Assembly: GCA_033032865.1 (NCBI GenBank)
Contig: JAWHQI010000068.1
Span: 744,001 to 808,000, forward strand
Reading direction: 5' to 3'
From: Dactylorhiza incarnata
Lineage: Eukaryota; Streptophyta; Magnoliopsida; Asparagales; Orchidaceae
Length of the DNA stretch: 64,000 nucleotides
This document shows, in pieces, positions 42,872 through 54,786 of the stretch. Every line of letters starts with the position of its first letter. Position 1 is the first letter of the stretch. Below the pieces are notes generated by a model. The model saw only the letters and a program-made list of their open reading frames with translations. It made no database searches and was not told where the DNA came from. A program made the translations under genes and the position numbers.

Positions 42872-44115
42872 CTAGCTAATGGGCCTATGAAAAAGAAAAT
42901 GCACAGGCAACTGCTCCAATATGCGTTTCGGTAGCTGGTACCGATACGGAGATAAGGCAGTCACCCCTCTACCTAAATAATAATAATACATGCTCCTCAC
43001 AGGTAGATGGAAAAGAAAGTAAGAAGAGGAGGAGGCCTGGTCCTCACTCATCTCACCAAAACTATCCTTGCCCAGCAAGGTATCGTCCACAGCAGGTCCG
43101 CAGGAGGAGAAGGCAACGAATGAGGCTTCCTTAATGGAGGAGGAATCAACCTCCTCGCATAAAAGGACACACTCATCATTGACTTGAGCACAAAGCTCCA
43201 AGTCCTCCTGAAGTACCTGTGAAGATTCAACCTGCACAGACTTTCAGATGAAGGAAGGGGATCAAGAAATAAAGAAGACGAAGAACATAAATAAACAAAA
43301 ATCGGGGGAGTGGTCCCGGTCTCAGTCCCATCAGGTTGGGTAAGTAAAATAATGTTTGCATTGTCATCAATGCTACAAGAATTGGTGGGATCAACAGTGT
43401 CCAGGCTTAGGATTTGGACTTCCTCCACCGGTGCTGAGGAAAACTCCTCTTCACCTAGAAGGTTGTCCTCCATCATAGGAATATGCACAACACTCAGATC
43501 ACCCACCTCATCCTGCGACACATCATCAACAATGTCGTCGGAGACGAGTATAGTATGCACAACAGGGGGAGGAGTAGTGCTCGGATAAAAGTCGAGCACC
43601 GATTCCTCACAAAGAATCGAATCCACTAGGGGTGGTGGATGCACTGGGAGAATAGGCTCAGCAATGTCGGTGCATAGATCAGCCGCACATCCGGTGACCG
43701 TATCCATGCCATTCCCTTCAAGATGTGAAGGTGACAAAGACACATAACCGGATGTTGAAGGTGTGCCACCAGAGTTAGGAGTTGGGACGATCCGGATATC
43801 CGGCTCGTCATCCTCATCCAATTGGCGAAGATACTCGGCACAGTCCTTCAAGAAATGATCAGTGCTCCGACAAAACCGGCACTGCCTAGCGGGCTTCTTT
43901 GGCACAGCGGGTGCTGAAGCCGAAAAGAAGTAAGACGGTAAAGTCTCAGCAGAGTAGCCATAAGACTTACGCGCACCATATGGAGTATCAGACGAAGTCG
44001 GTGCTCCATATGCTGGGCTATAAGAATTATGCCTACTATTCTCCGTAGGGCATTCATCACTAGAGTGGGAGGTAGATCCACACCAACGGCAACGGAAATT
44101 AAGATGTGCCCACAT
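42872..44115 (-). pseudogene. Zk zinc-knuckle protein (copy B), one frameshift
   Basis: ATG 44115 opens MWAHLNFRCRWCGSTSHSSDEC with an intact first knuckle; the second, CRFCRSTDHFLKDC, is also intact. The frame follows copy C closely until about 43245, where an indel shifts it; the correct frame continues at 43237-42872 and ends HFLFHRPIS. Both metal sites are better preserved than in copy C. No capsid, protease or RT motif. Confidence 0.85.
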
Positions 44116-44307
44116 AGTGTGAAGATAATACGATTCAAAATAAAAATGCTATTGTGCTAAATACTACACCTAACAAAAATTACTAAAGCAACCTAATTAA
44201 AACAGGAAAATGGAATAAAAAGAAATAAAACAAAGAAATGCAATTAACAAATGGAAGGGCTTCTCTCTCAGGTTCTCCCTCTCCAAAAAAAACTCACACG
44301 ACTGTGT

Positions 44308-44325
44308 TCCCCGGCAACGGCGCCA
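44308..44325 (-). other. Primer-binding site of Zk B, tRNA-Asp
   Basis: The minus strand reads TGGCGCCGTTGCCGGGGA, an exact 18-nt complement of the tRNA-Asp 3' end. Confidence 0.95.
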
Positions 44326-44331
44326 AAAACT

Positions 44332-45949
44332 TGATGGCGCGAATCTCACACACCGCTATAGGCGGTAGCTCGACTGCGACACGAAACGGCAGTGTACCGA
44401 TCGTTCAAGTAATATAAAATGAGGAGTAATCCCCGAGTATCGAATCTCTCAAGGAACACAGTAAGGTGGAGTTTATTATCGAGGAAGGACTTGAGATTGA
44501 AGTCCTTTCGAGCGGATGGATGCGGAAATGGGGGATTTGGTTTGCGAATAATAAAATAAAATATTACAACTACTCCTATGTAATGCGGCTATGCAATGCT
44601 TCGCTTGGCGGAATGGAGACTAGGCAGGCCTTTAACGCGCTGCGTCGCAAGGGCGGATGGACGAGTAGGCTAACGGATCGAACTATGCAGGCCTTGAGCG
44701 CGCTGCTTCGTTAGGCGGGATGGAATACACGGGCCGCTATGCCACGCTTCGGTAGGCGGGTGGGCGAGTAGGCTAACAGAATGAGGGTCGTCGGCACCTC
44801 TTCGACAAGCACGCCACTAGCAATTGCTAGTGCGGTACACGAACGTGACGGCGGGATGGAGGATGGAATGGGGCGCACCTCAAGCAACTCAAACAACAAA
44901 CATTTCACATAAACATGAAATATATAGAAATACAAACTAGTTTAAGTGCAACTTCATCTTAATACACAGATCTAACTACATACACATCAATAAGCGAAGA
45001 ATAAGGCAAGAAATCGACCGAATCCGAAGGCTCGTTGTGGATTCACGGTAGGAAGCACCGGGTTGTCAATCCGCGTCCTAGCTCGGTCCGCAACTACGTC
45101 CGGGGTAGAGAGAGCTGTCACTACTCTCCAATGAGCCCGTCTTCTTCGTGTCACGATCCGGTAGAGGTTGAAAACTTCCTCTTGCTTGATGGTGATGGCG
45201 GTTAGATCTTCCCTTGGAGAAAGGGGATGAAGGAGGAGGCCGAGAGGAAGCTCCGGCTCAAGGTTGGCGTGAAGAACAAGCCCGGAGCACCTCCATATGG
45301 TGGGCGGCGATGGATGGGGCGAAAAACCTGCGGAAGGGGCGAAAACGGCGGAGCTGGGCGGAAAAACGGCGAGGATCCCGACCTAAATCGCGAGCAGGGC
45401 AATTTATAGGCGCTGGAATAAACAGTGCGCACGATCATTGTCGCACGACCAGTGGTCGTGCGCACTATCATCCTGTGATCGCGCGCCTGCCTGGACGGAG
45501 CCTGCAAGGGAAAAAGATTATAAAATACAATGTTCGCACGACCAGTGGCGCACGACCAGTGATCGTGCGCGCTATCGTAAGTGGTCGTGCGATACGGAAA
45601 ACAGAACTCAGTTTTCAGGGGTTAAGTGCACACGATCAGTGGCGCACGACCAGTGGTCGTGCGCAACAGAGCCAGTGATCGTGCGCTGTGTTCCTGTACA
45701 GAATTGTACCGGAAACACCTGCACGACACCTGCTCCAGCATACAACACTAATCAAACCACTGAAAGTGACACTTAATCATGCATGAAAACTAAAAATGAA
45801 GATAAACAAGAAATAACACCAAAACGGGCCTAGAAGTGCACATAGCATGCAATAACAAATATGAGCGAAAACATGCCTAAAGTGTAGTGCATAGACTAGA
45901 AAATCGGCCCAGATGAGTCCATAAATGTGTATATATTTGGGACTCATCA
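44332..45949 (-). mobile_element. 5' LTR of Zk B
   Basis: 1618 bp, TGATGAGTCC...GCGCCATCA on minus. Contains U3 palindromes (about 45428-45690) upstream of a TATA (minus, about 45402-45409). Closely similar to the 3' LTR pieces. Confidence 0.94.
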
Positions 45950-45954
45950 GAGGT

Positions 45955-46585
45955 GGAAGAGGAACGGAGCTGGAACTCCCTTTGCTGTGGAAAATGGCAG
46001 AATAGTGATCGATTCGGTCTAGGGCGTAATCTGCAGCTTAAATAGAAAAACAGTCAGAAATTGGCCACGCACGGTCAAACGCACGACCGTGCGTGAACCG
46101 TGCGATACGGGCAAATCCAGAATGCAAGAAAATAGGCCAACAGAGGGGCTCGTGCGATTTACTCACGCACGGTAGAAACCAATCGTGCGTGAATAAAATG
46201 CACGGGCAAATCCAGATCACCATTTTGGTCCAAGGATGAACGCGCACGGTCATACCGGTCGTTCGTCATTTAAACGCATGACCGTGCGATTCACACGGGA
46301 AATGATTTCTACCAAAACTTGTGATCTGCCCAGCTGCACAGCAAATCCAAATGCTGGGAACACACCTCCAGCACTAGAATAATAACAAAAAAAGAATGGG
46401 AAACACAATGTGCTTGCCCTCAACAACAGAGTGTGCAATTGCACACCAAAACGGGCCTAAAAAGTGCACTTCGTATACACCGGAGTATCAATGCAAAATC
46501 AGCAATAATGTGCAGAAAGTGAAGTGCATGTGCGTGAAAACAAGACCAGATGAGTCCGAAAACCCTATATAAATTGGACTCATCA
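45955..46585 (-). mobile_element. 3' LTR of Zk D, right piece
   Basis: Resumes after B. Contains GCACGGTC...GACCGTGC palindromes (46068-46110 and on to 46300), a TATA-like CTATTTAAG on minus near 46040 and the LTR start GGACTCATCA ending at 46585. Confidence 0.88.
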
Positions 46586-48320
46586 CACCCCCAGACTTAC
46601 CTGTTTGTACGTCCCGAGCAAACAAATCCTAAGCAGGCGGGAAAATGGAATAGCTAGCTTAAAATTACAAAATAGAGTACCATGCGAAGTCGCATGCTCA
46701 TGTGCATAGAAAAATAGTAGAGAAGATTTCTAATTATACACAGTTTATAAATTTCAAAAGAGAGTAAATAAATAACACTTCTACTCAAAATGGGAGTCAC
46801 GGTGAATCATTCGATCACACATACGGAGAAAGTAAAATAATTGCTGAGACGAGCATTGCCAAAGTTGGGATTTCAGACAAACTCCACCGAAATCCATCGG
46901 TGTCAGAGACCATAAGCTCGCCCGGTCACATTCTCTCCACGACACTAGATTGGTTTATAGCGCGAGTCTGTAGGACTTTAGGTTTTAAACAGGGCTTGGG
47001 TTCAGGTAAGTAAACATCGATAAACAAGGGGGCTTTACGCACCTAACCCAAATGAGCTAATGCAATAAACTATCCTCAAGCACCACACAAACACGCGGGT
47101 ACCCCACACCCCCAAAATTGAACTTAACAACATGGGTGTGTGCACCGCCTACTCCCAATCATAAATTTATACAAAGATTTTTCAATTAAGCTCATCTCTT
47201 TTTTTATAACAAACTTTTCTTTTTCTTTTTCATTCTTCTTTTACTTTCGTTTCTTTTTCAGCAAATTTTCAATTAACACACCCACAAATTTCACTAAAGT
47301 ATCACAACATCAACACCCCAAATAATAGACAACTAAAGCTCAAATTTGGGTGTGACCAGGATTGGCTTTTAGGCTTTGGTGAGATAAAAGTGGGGCTGAA
47401 TAAAAGAATAAGTAGGCACAACTGGACTAACAAGGATAAGATGATAGGAATGGCACAAAGACTCAATCGGGCCAAAATGATGGCCTACATCATTCTCGCG
47501 CAATAGAACTATCATATGCATATGCTTCAAGAATCGCTTGAGGCAAGTTCTTAGCCACCGAGAAAGATTATCCTTCCTCCCGGCTCGAGCAATTCACATC
47601 TAACGATACTTTACATACATCCCTATGCTACCTTTTGATTCACACAGGATTCACCACTTGAGTAGAGTAAACAATAAAACTAAATGTATAAAAAGAAATC
47701 TAATCTACACAAATCCCTATACTCACATGAGTACTTGACTAGGAACACCGGAGTCAACATTTTACTCCACTACATAATTTAAAAGCCAGCACAATCATTT
47801 TCCCAAACACACAAAGGAAATGAGTTATACTCGATACGCGCCTACCACTAATTACACACTCAAGTTGGTGTTGTGGTGTGCGATGAAGATGAACATATAA
47901 TATAACTAAAAAATAAAAATACTTCTAGCATGCACTGAGATGTGCACGTGCAGTGGGTAACACATAGCGGCTCTCCCCCAGATTTAATCTAAACATTCCA
48001 ATACAAGATATACAATAAAGACTAAAATAAAATCTAGGGGAAGAGAGTACCCAATGCTCAGCGAGTGAGCATACCAGAAGACGCGTGTAAACCTAGACAA
48101 AGTTGCGGCATCCGCCATCGAGATGAAGGACCTGCAGGGGTGAACTCCGCAAAAATAAAAGAAAAAAAACTAAAAAAATACAACTAACTAACTGACTAGA
48201 TAAAAATGAAAATGCAAGAAAATGTAAGATAACTACTGGGGTTATTGTCCTCCCAGCACGACTTTATTCAGAAAGTAGAAGGTTATAGCTAATGGGAGTA
48301 TGAAAAGAGAAATGTACAGG
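46586..48320 (-). other. Zk D internal 3' region
   Basis: Polypurine tract at the left edge, then about 1.7 kb non-coding sequence collinear with the same part of A, B and C, including the purine tract (47195-47265 as pyrimidines on plus). Interrupted at 48320 by C. Confidence 0.6.
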
Positions 48321-49973
48321 TGATGGCGCAAATCTTAGCACACCGCTATAGGCGGTAGTAAAACTGCGTCACGAAACGACAGTGTACCGATCGTTCAAGT
48401 AATATAAAATGGGAATGAATCCCCAAGTATCAATCTCAAAGGAACATAGTAAGGTGGAGTTAAATTTCAAGGAAGGACTTGAGAACGAAGTCCTAAAGGT
48501 CGGATGGAATGCGGGAGAGTTGGTTTGGCTTTTGGAAAATAAAAGAAAACAAATACAACTACTCCTATGCAATGCCGCTATGCAATGCTTCGCTTGGCGG
48601 GATGGAGACTAGGCAGGCCTTGAGCGCGCTGCGTCGCAAGGGCGGATGGACGAGTAGGCAAGCGGAGTCGAACTGTGCAGGCCTTGAGCGCACTTCTTCG
48701 TAGGGCGAATGGATTACACGGGCCGCTATGCCACGCTTCGCTAGGCGGATGGAAGAGTAGGCATACGAATGGAATGGTTCGCACCGGCGGAGTCGGAATG
48801 GATTACACGGGCCGCTATGCCACGCTTCGCTAGGCAGATGGAAGAGTAGGCATACGGATGAGGGTCGCAAGCACCTCGTCGACAAGCACGCCACTAGCAA
48901 TTGCTAGTGCGGCACCGAACACGATGGCGGAATGGAAATTAGATGGGGGCGCACCTCAATAAGCACATATGAACTAAATGATTCCAAATAAATGAAATAA
49001 ACATTAGGCAAAATTGTTCATAGCACACATCATCAATAATATAGAGGAAACTAGCTTATACAATCAACAACATAAGGAAGAAGAATAGAGTGAAGGAATC
49101 GACCACATCCGAAGCCTCATTGAAGATTCACGGTTGGAATCGCAGGGTTGTCAATCCGCGTCCAAGCTCGGTCTTCAACTGCGTCCGGGGTAGAGAAGGC
49201 TGTCACTACCTCCCAATGGACCCGTCTTCTTCGTGTCACGATCTGGTCTCCTCCGATACACGATCTCCTTGCTTGATGTTGGCGATCTTTGGTCTTGAAA
49301 CCTCTCCTTGGAGCTCAAGGATGATGGGGGAGGCCTAGGGGGCGGAGAACCAGCGAGAAGGGAGAAAATGGCGGATTGACGAAGTTGGAAATGAGCGATC
49401 CCGCCCTAATTCGCGAGCAAGTCAATATATAGGCGCTGGAATAAACAGTGTGCACGATCGGTGGCGCACGACCAATGGTCATGCGCACTAGAATCATGTG
49501 ATCGTGCGCCTGCCTGGGCGGAGCCTGCAATGTAAGAAATTTATAAAATATAATGTTCGCACGACCAGTGGCGCACGACCAGTGGTCGTGCGCACTATCG
49601 TAAGTGGTCGTGCGCTCTGGTCGAGACAGAACTCATAAAATGGGGGTTAAGTGCGCACGATCAGCGGCGCACGACCAGTGGTCGTGCGCAATAGAACTAG
49701 TGATCGTGCGCAGTGTTCCTGTACATAATTGTACCGGGGACACCTGCACGACTCCTGTTCCAACAGGAATGCTAATCAGGCCACTGAAAGTGGCACTCAA
49801 CAATACGATAAGGCTATCAAAAGAGAGTAAGCATAAAACACACCAAATTAGGCCAAGAAGTGCACCTAGCATAGAATGACAAATATGAGCTAAAACAAGG
49901 CTAAAGTGCAGTGGAATGACTAGATAAACGGCCCAGATGAGTCCATATATGTGTATATAATTGGGACTCATCA
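48321..49973 (-). mobile_element. 3' LTR of Zk C
   Basis: 1653 bp; palindromes at about 49447-49710; ends GGGACTCATCA at 49973 next to a slightly altered purine tract (CACCCTCAGACTT on plus). It carries one more palindrome pair than the 5' LTR. Confidence 0.93.
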
Positions 49974-51703
49974 CACCCTCAGACTTAACTATTTGCGCGT
50001 CCCGAGCAAACCATCTCTCGCGGACATGAAAAACATAGCTGACAAAGAAATTATCAAGCGGAGTACCATGCGAAGTCGCATGCTCACACGCGTAGAAATA
50101 CAATAGATAAAATTCCTAATTATGCATATTAGTTTATAATTTCCTAGGAGCGTATTTATATATTACATTTACTCAAAAATTGAATCACGGTGAATCATAA
50201 GGTCGCACATAGGAAGAAAGTAAACTGAACGCTAAAACAAGCATTGCCAAAGATCGGGGCTCGAGACAACTCCATTGAAATCCATCAATGTCGGTGACCA
50301 TAAGCTTGCCCATTCGCACTCTCTCCACTGCACTGGTTTGACTCAAATGTGTGAATCAATAGGACTTTAGGTTTTAAATGGGGCTTGGGTGTAGGTGAGG
50401 TATACAATGATAAAGACGATGGCTCAAATACTAAACCCAAATGAGCTAGTGCAGAAATTCTCCTCATTCACCACACAAATACGCGGGTACACCACACCCC
50501 CAGACTTGGATTTGACTACATGGGTGTGTGCACCGCCTACTCCCAAACATACATTTATACACAGATTTTTAAATAAAGCTCATATCTTCTTCTTTTCTTC
50601 TCACTTCTCTTCTTTTTCTTATTTTCTTTTTCTTTTCACAAATTTTCAGCAATTTAAACAATGATGCATATCCGCATTTTCACAAACATATCACTACATC
50701 AACAACCCAATCATGAAAGTAATATACTAGAGCTCAAATTTGGGTGTGCGACTAGGATTGGCTTTTGGGCTTTGGTGAAATAAAAGTGGGGCTGAATCAA
50801 AGAACGGGTAGGCACAACTGGGCTAGCGAGGATAAAACGATAGGAATGGGTAAAAAGGCTCAACCGGGCCAAAATGATGGCCTACATCACATTCACACAA
50901 ATGACTAACCGTATACCCATGCTTCAAGAATAGCTTGGGGCAAGTTCTAGCCACCGAGAAAGATGATCCTTCCTCCCGACTCGGGCAATACATGGCTAAC
51001 AAACGCCCACACACATTCCTATGCTACCGTCTGATTCACACCGGATTCACCACATTTTTGAGTAAAGTAAACAATATCTATGCTAATAGAAAAATACAAT
51101 CTAAAAGCCTAAAAAGAAATTGAATCTACACGAATTTCTAAGCGAGACATTGGCACTCGACTAGGAGCACTACAGGAGTCAACATTTTACTCCACCTCAT
51201 AATCCTAAGCCAGCACAGTGATTTTCCAAATCACACAAAAAGAAATGAGTTCGGCTCAAGATGTGCCAACAGCTAAGTGCGCGCTCATGTGGGTGCTGTG
51301 GTGTGCAATGAAACTGAACAAAACAAAAATAAATGACAGCTCCTAGTATGCTGTGCAATGGTGCACGTGAGCGGGTAAACGGAACTACTCTCCCCCAGAC
51401 TTAAACTAAACAAAATGCGCAAAATATAACCATGAAATTCAGAATAATGCTAGGGAAAGAGAGTACCCAGTGCTCAGAAATGAGCACACCAGAAGATTGG
51501 CGTGTAAGCTAAAATGAGCCGCAGCATCCGCCATCCAGAAGAGATACCTGCAGGGGTCAGCTCCGCAGAAACAAAAGAAAATAGAAAACTGAAAAAGAAA
51601 TACTACTAACTAAACATAATTAGGTGAAATGAAAATGCAGAAAAGAAAGATAACTACTGGGGTTATTGTCATCCCAGCACGACTTATTCAAAAACTAAAG
51701 GTT
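49974..51703 (-). other. Zk C internal 3' region
   Basis: Non-coding, collinear with the other three copies. The pyrimidine tract on plus is at about 50585-50640 and a purine-tract-like CACACCCCCAGACTTGGA near 50495. No frame supported. Confidence 0.6.
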
Positions 51704-52939
51704 CTAGCTAATGGGCGTATGAAAAAGGAAATGAACAGGTAACTGTTCTAATACGCGTGTCGATAGTGGGTACCGATACGGCGACAGAACAGTTACTCCT
51801 CTACCCAAATAATAATAACTACATAACGCAGGTAGAGGAAACAGAAAGTAAGAAGAGAAGGAGATATCCTCACTCAACTCACCAAACACATCCTTGCCTA
51901 TCAAGGTGTCGTCAACAGGGAGGTGGCAGGAGGAAAAGGCAATGAGTGGAGTTTCCACTACGGAGGGGGAATCAACCTCCTCACATAAGAGGATGCTCTC
52001 ATCATTGACTTGGGCAATATGCACCAAATCCTCCTGGGGTACCTGTGAAGACTCAACCTGCACAGGCTCGGATGAAGAGGGGGAATCGAGAAATAAACAA
52101 GACGAAGAACATAAATAATCAAAAATCGATGGAGTGGTCCCGATCTCACTCCCATCAGGTTGGGTAAGTAAAATAATGTTTGCATTGTCATCAATGCTAC
52201 AAGGTTCGGCGGGATCAACAGTGGCCATGCCTAAGATTTGGACTTCCTCAACAGGTGCTGAGGAAAACTCCTCTTCACCGAGAAGGTTGTCCTCCTCCAT
52301 AGGAGTAGGCATAATACTAAGATCAACAGCCTCCTTTTGTGACTCATTATCGACAATGTCGTCAGAGACGAAAGTAGTATGCACAACAGGGGGAAGAATA
52401 GTGCTCGGATAAAAGTCGAGCACCGTTTCCTCACAAAGAATCGAATCCACTAGGGGTGGTGGATGCACCGGGAGAATAGGCTCAGCAATGTCGGTTCCCA
52501 GATCAGCCACACATCTGGTGACTGTGTCAACGCCATACCCTTCAAGATGTGAAGGTGGCAAAGACACATAACCGGATGTTGAAGGTGTGCCGCCAGAGTT
52601 AGGATTCGGGACGATCCAGATATCCGGCTCATCGTCCTCGTCCAATTGGCGAAGATACTCGGCACAGTCCTTCAAGACATGATTAGTGCTCCGACAAAAC
52701 CGGCACTGCCTAGCGGGCTTGTTTGGCACAGAGGGTGCTGAAGCCGAAAAGAAGTATGACGGTAAAGGTTCGGCAGAGTAGCCATAAGACTTACGCGCAC
52801 CATATGGAGTATCAGACGAAGTCGGTGCTCTATATGCTGGGCGAGAAGAATTATGCCCACCATTCTCCGTAGGGCATTCATCACCAGAGTGGGAGGTAGC
52901 TCTATACCAACGGCAATGGATATTAAGATGTGCCCACAT
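51704..52939 (-). CDS. Zk double-zinc-knuckle acidic protein (copy C), uninterrupted
   Basis: 411 residues from ATG 52939, just inside the primer site. Knuckle 1 is at residues 9-22 (CRWYRATSHSGDEC; the second Cys is Tyr here but Cys in B and D). A Tyr/Ser/Pro linker (GARKSYGYSAEPLPSYFF) follows, then knuckle 2 at 79-92 (CRFCRSTNHVLKDC, intact). After LRQLDEDDEPDIWIVP comes 250 residues of acidic low-complexity sequence (repeated DDTL/EED/SSE words), then a conserved hydrophobic tail (FLFPLP..YYYLGRGVTVLSPYR). There are no capsid, protease, RT or integrase motifs. CCHC knuckles bind single-stranded nucleic acid, so a role in packaging RNA into helper particles is a reasonable inference. It may derive from the zinc-finger part of an Athila-type gag, but I cannot show that. 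Confidence 0.85.
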   Translation of the reverse strand: MWAHLNIHCRWYRATSHSGDECPTENGGHNSSRPAYRAPTSSDTPYGARKSYGYSAEPLPSYFFSASAPSVPNKPARQCRFCRSTNHVLKDCAEYLRQLDEDDEPDIWIVPNPNSGGTPSTSGYVSLPPSHLEGYGVDTVTRCVADLGTDIAEPILPVHPPPLVDSILCEETVLDFYPSTILPPVVHTTFVSDDIVDNESQKEAVDLSIMPTPMEEDNLLGEEEFSSAPVEEVQILGMATVDPAEPCSIDDNANIILLTQPDGSEIGTTPSIFDYLCSSSCLFLDSPSSSEPVQVESSQVPQEDLVHIAQVNDESILLCEEVDSPSVVETPLIAFSSCHLPVDDTLIGKDVFGELSEDISFSSYFLFPLPALCSYYYLGRGVTVLSPYRYPLSTRVLEQLPVHFLFHTPIS

Positions 52940-53130
52940 AGTGTGAAGATAATACGATTCAAAAAGAAAAACACTATTGTGCGAAATACCACCCCTAACA
53001 AAAATTACTAACGCAACCTAATTAAAAACAGGAAACAGAATACGAGGAAATAAAATGAAGGAATGCAATTTACAAATGGAAGGGCTTCTCTCTCAAGTTC
53101 TCCCTCTCCAGAAAACTCACACGACTGTGT

Positions 53131-53148
53131 TCCCCGGCAACGGCGCCA
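53131..53148 (-). other. Primer-binding site of Zk C, tRNA-Asp
   Basis: Exact 18-nt complement of tRNA-Asp on the minus strand, six bases from the LTR. Confidence 0.95.
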
Positions 53149-53154
53149 AAAACT

Positions 53155-54781
53155 TGATGGCGCAAATCTTAGCACACCGCTATAGGCGGTAGTAAGACTG
53201 CGGCACGAAACGGCAGTGTACCGATCGTTCAAGTAATATAAAATGGGAATGAATCCCCAAGTATCGATCTCAAAGGAACACAGTAAGGTGGAGTTAACTT
53301 TCAAGGAAGGACTTGAGATCGAAGTCCTAAAGGTCGGATGGAATGCGGGAGAGTTGGTTTGGCTTTTGGAAAATAAAAGAAAACAACTACAACTACTCCT
53401 ATGCAATGCCGCTGTGCAATGTTTCGCTTGGCGGGATGGAGACTAGGCAGGCCTTGAGCGCGCTGCGTCACAAGGGCGGATGGACGAGTAGGCAAGCGGA
53501 GTCGAACTGTGCAGGCCTTGAGCGCACTGCTTCGTAGGGCGAATGGATTACACGGGCCGCTATGCCACGCTTCGCTAGGCGGATGGAAGAGTAGGCATAC
53601 GAATGGAATGGTTAGCACCGGCGGAGTCGGAATGGATTACACGGGCCGCTATGCCACGCTTCGCTAGGCGGATGGAAGAGTAGGCATACAGATGAGGGTC
53701 GCAAGCACCTCGTCGACATGCACGCCACTAGCAATTGCTAGTGCGGCACCGAACACGATGGCGGAATGGAAATTAGATGGGGGCGCACCTCAATAAGCAC
53801 ATATGAACTAAATGATTCCAAATAAATGAAATAAACATTAGGCAAAATTGTTCATAGCACACATCATCAATAATATAGAGGAAACTAGCTTATATAATAA
53901 ACAACATAAGGAAGAAGAATAGAGTGAAGGAATCGACCACATCCGAAGCCTCATCAAAGATTCACGGTTGGAATCGCAGGATTGTCAATCCGCGTCCAAG
54001 CTCGGTCTTCAGCTGCGTTCGGGGTAGAGAAGGTTGTCACTACCTCCCAATGGACCCGTTTTCTTCGTTTCACGATCTGGTCTCCTCCGATACACGATCT
54101 CCTTGCTTGATGTTGGCGATCATTGGGCTTGAAACCTCTCCTTGCAGCTCAAGGATGATGGAGGAGGCCTAGGGGGGGCGGAGAACCAGCTAGAAGGGCG
54201 AAAACGGCGGACTGGCGAAGTTGGAAATGAGCGATCCCGCCCTAATTCGCGAGCAGGTCAATATATAGGCGCTGGAATAAACAGTGCGCACGACCAGTGG
54301 TCGTGCGCACTAGAATCCAGTGATCGTGCGCCTGCCTGGGCGGAGCCTGCAATGTAAGAAATTTATAAAATATAATGTTCGCACGACCAGTGGTCGTGCG
54401 CACTATCGTAAGTGGTTGTGCGCTCTGGTCGAGACAGAACTCATAAAATGGGGGTTAAGTGCGCACGATCAGTGGCGCACGACCAATGGTCATGCGCAAT
54501 AGAACCAGTGATCGTGCGCAGTGTTCCTGTACAGAATTGTACCGGGGACACCTGCACGACTCCTGTTCCAACAGGAATGCTAATCAGGCCACTGAAAGTG
54601 GCACTCAACAATACGATAAGTCTATCAAAAGAGAGTAAATATAAAATACACCAAATTAGGCCAAGAAGTGCACCTAGCTTAGAATGACAAATAGGAGCTA
54701 AAACAAGGCTAAAGTGCAGTGGAATGACTAGATAAACGGCCCAAATGAGTCCATATATGTGTATATAATTGGGACTCATCA
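53155..54781 (-). mobile_element. 5' LTR of Zk C
   Basis: 1627 bp. Palindromes GCGCACGACCAGTGGTCGTG at about 54286-54505; TATATA on minus near 54261; terminal fold-back at 54740-54781. Confidence 0.94.
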
Positions 54782-54786
54782 ACAGG

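Larger units (their letters stand above)
33742..45949 (-). mobile_element. Zk element B
   Basis: Minus strand; LTRs 44332-45949 (its 5') and 33742-34224 plus 40005-41137 (its 3'); target duplication GAGGT at 33737-33741 and 45950-45954. Net length about 6.4 kb. It lies inside the LTR of D and itself contains element H. Confidence 0.95.
48321..54781 (-). mobile_element. Zk element C, complete
   Basis: 6461 bp, minus strand; LTRs 53155-54781 (5') and 48321-49973 (3'); target duplication ACAGG at 48316-48320 and 54782-54786. The only Zk copy here without nested inserts, with an uninterrupted reading frame. It inserted at the very end of D's knuckle gene. Confidence 0.96.

Noticed and set aside
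43626..44138. Alternative minus-strand frames over the Zk gene
   Set aside because: They recur in B and C only as shadows of the conserved knuckle frame and lack metal-binding spacing.
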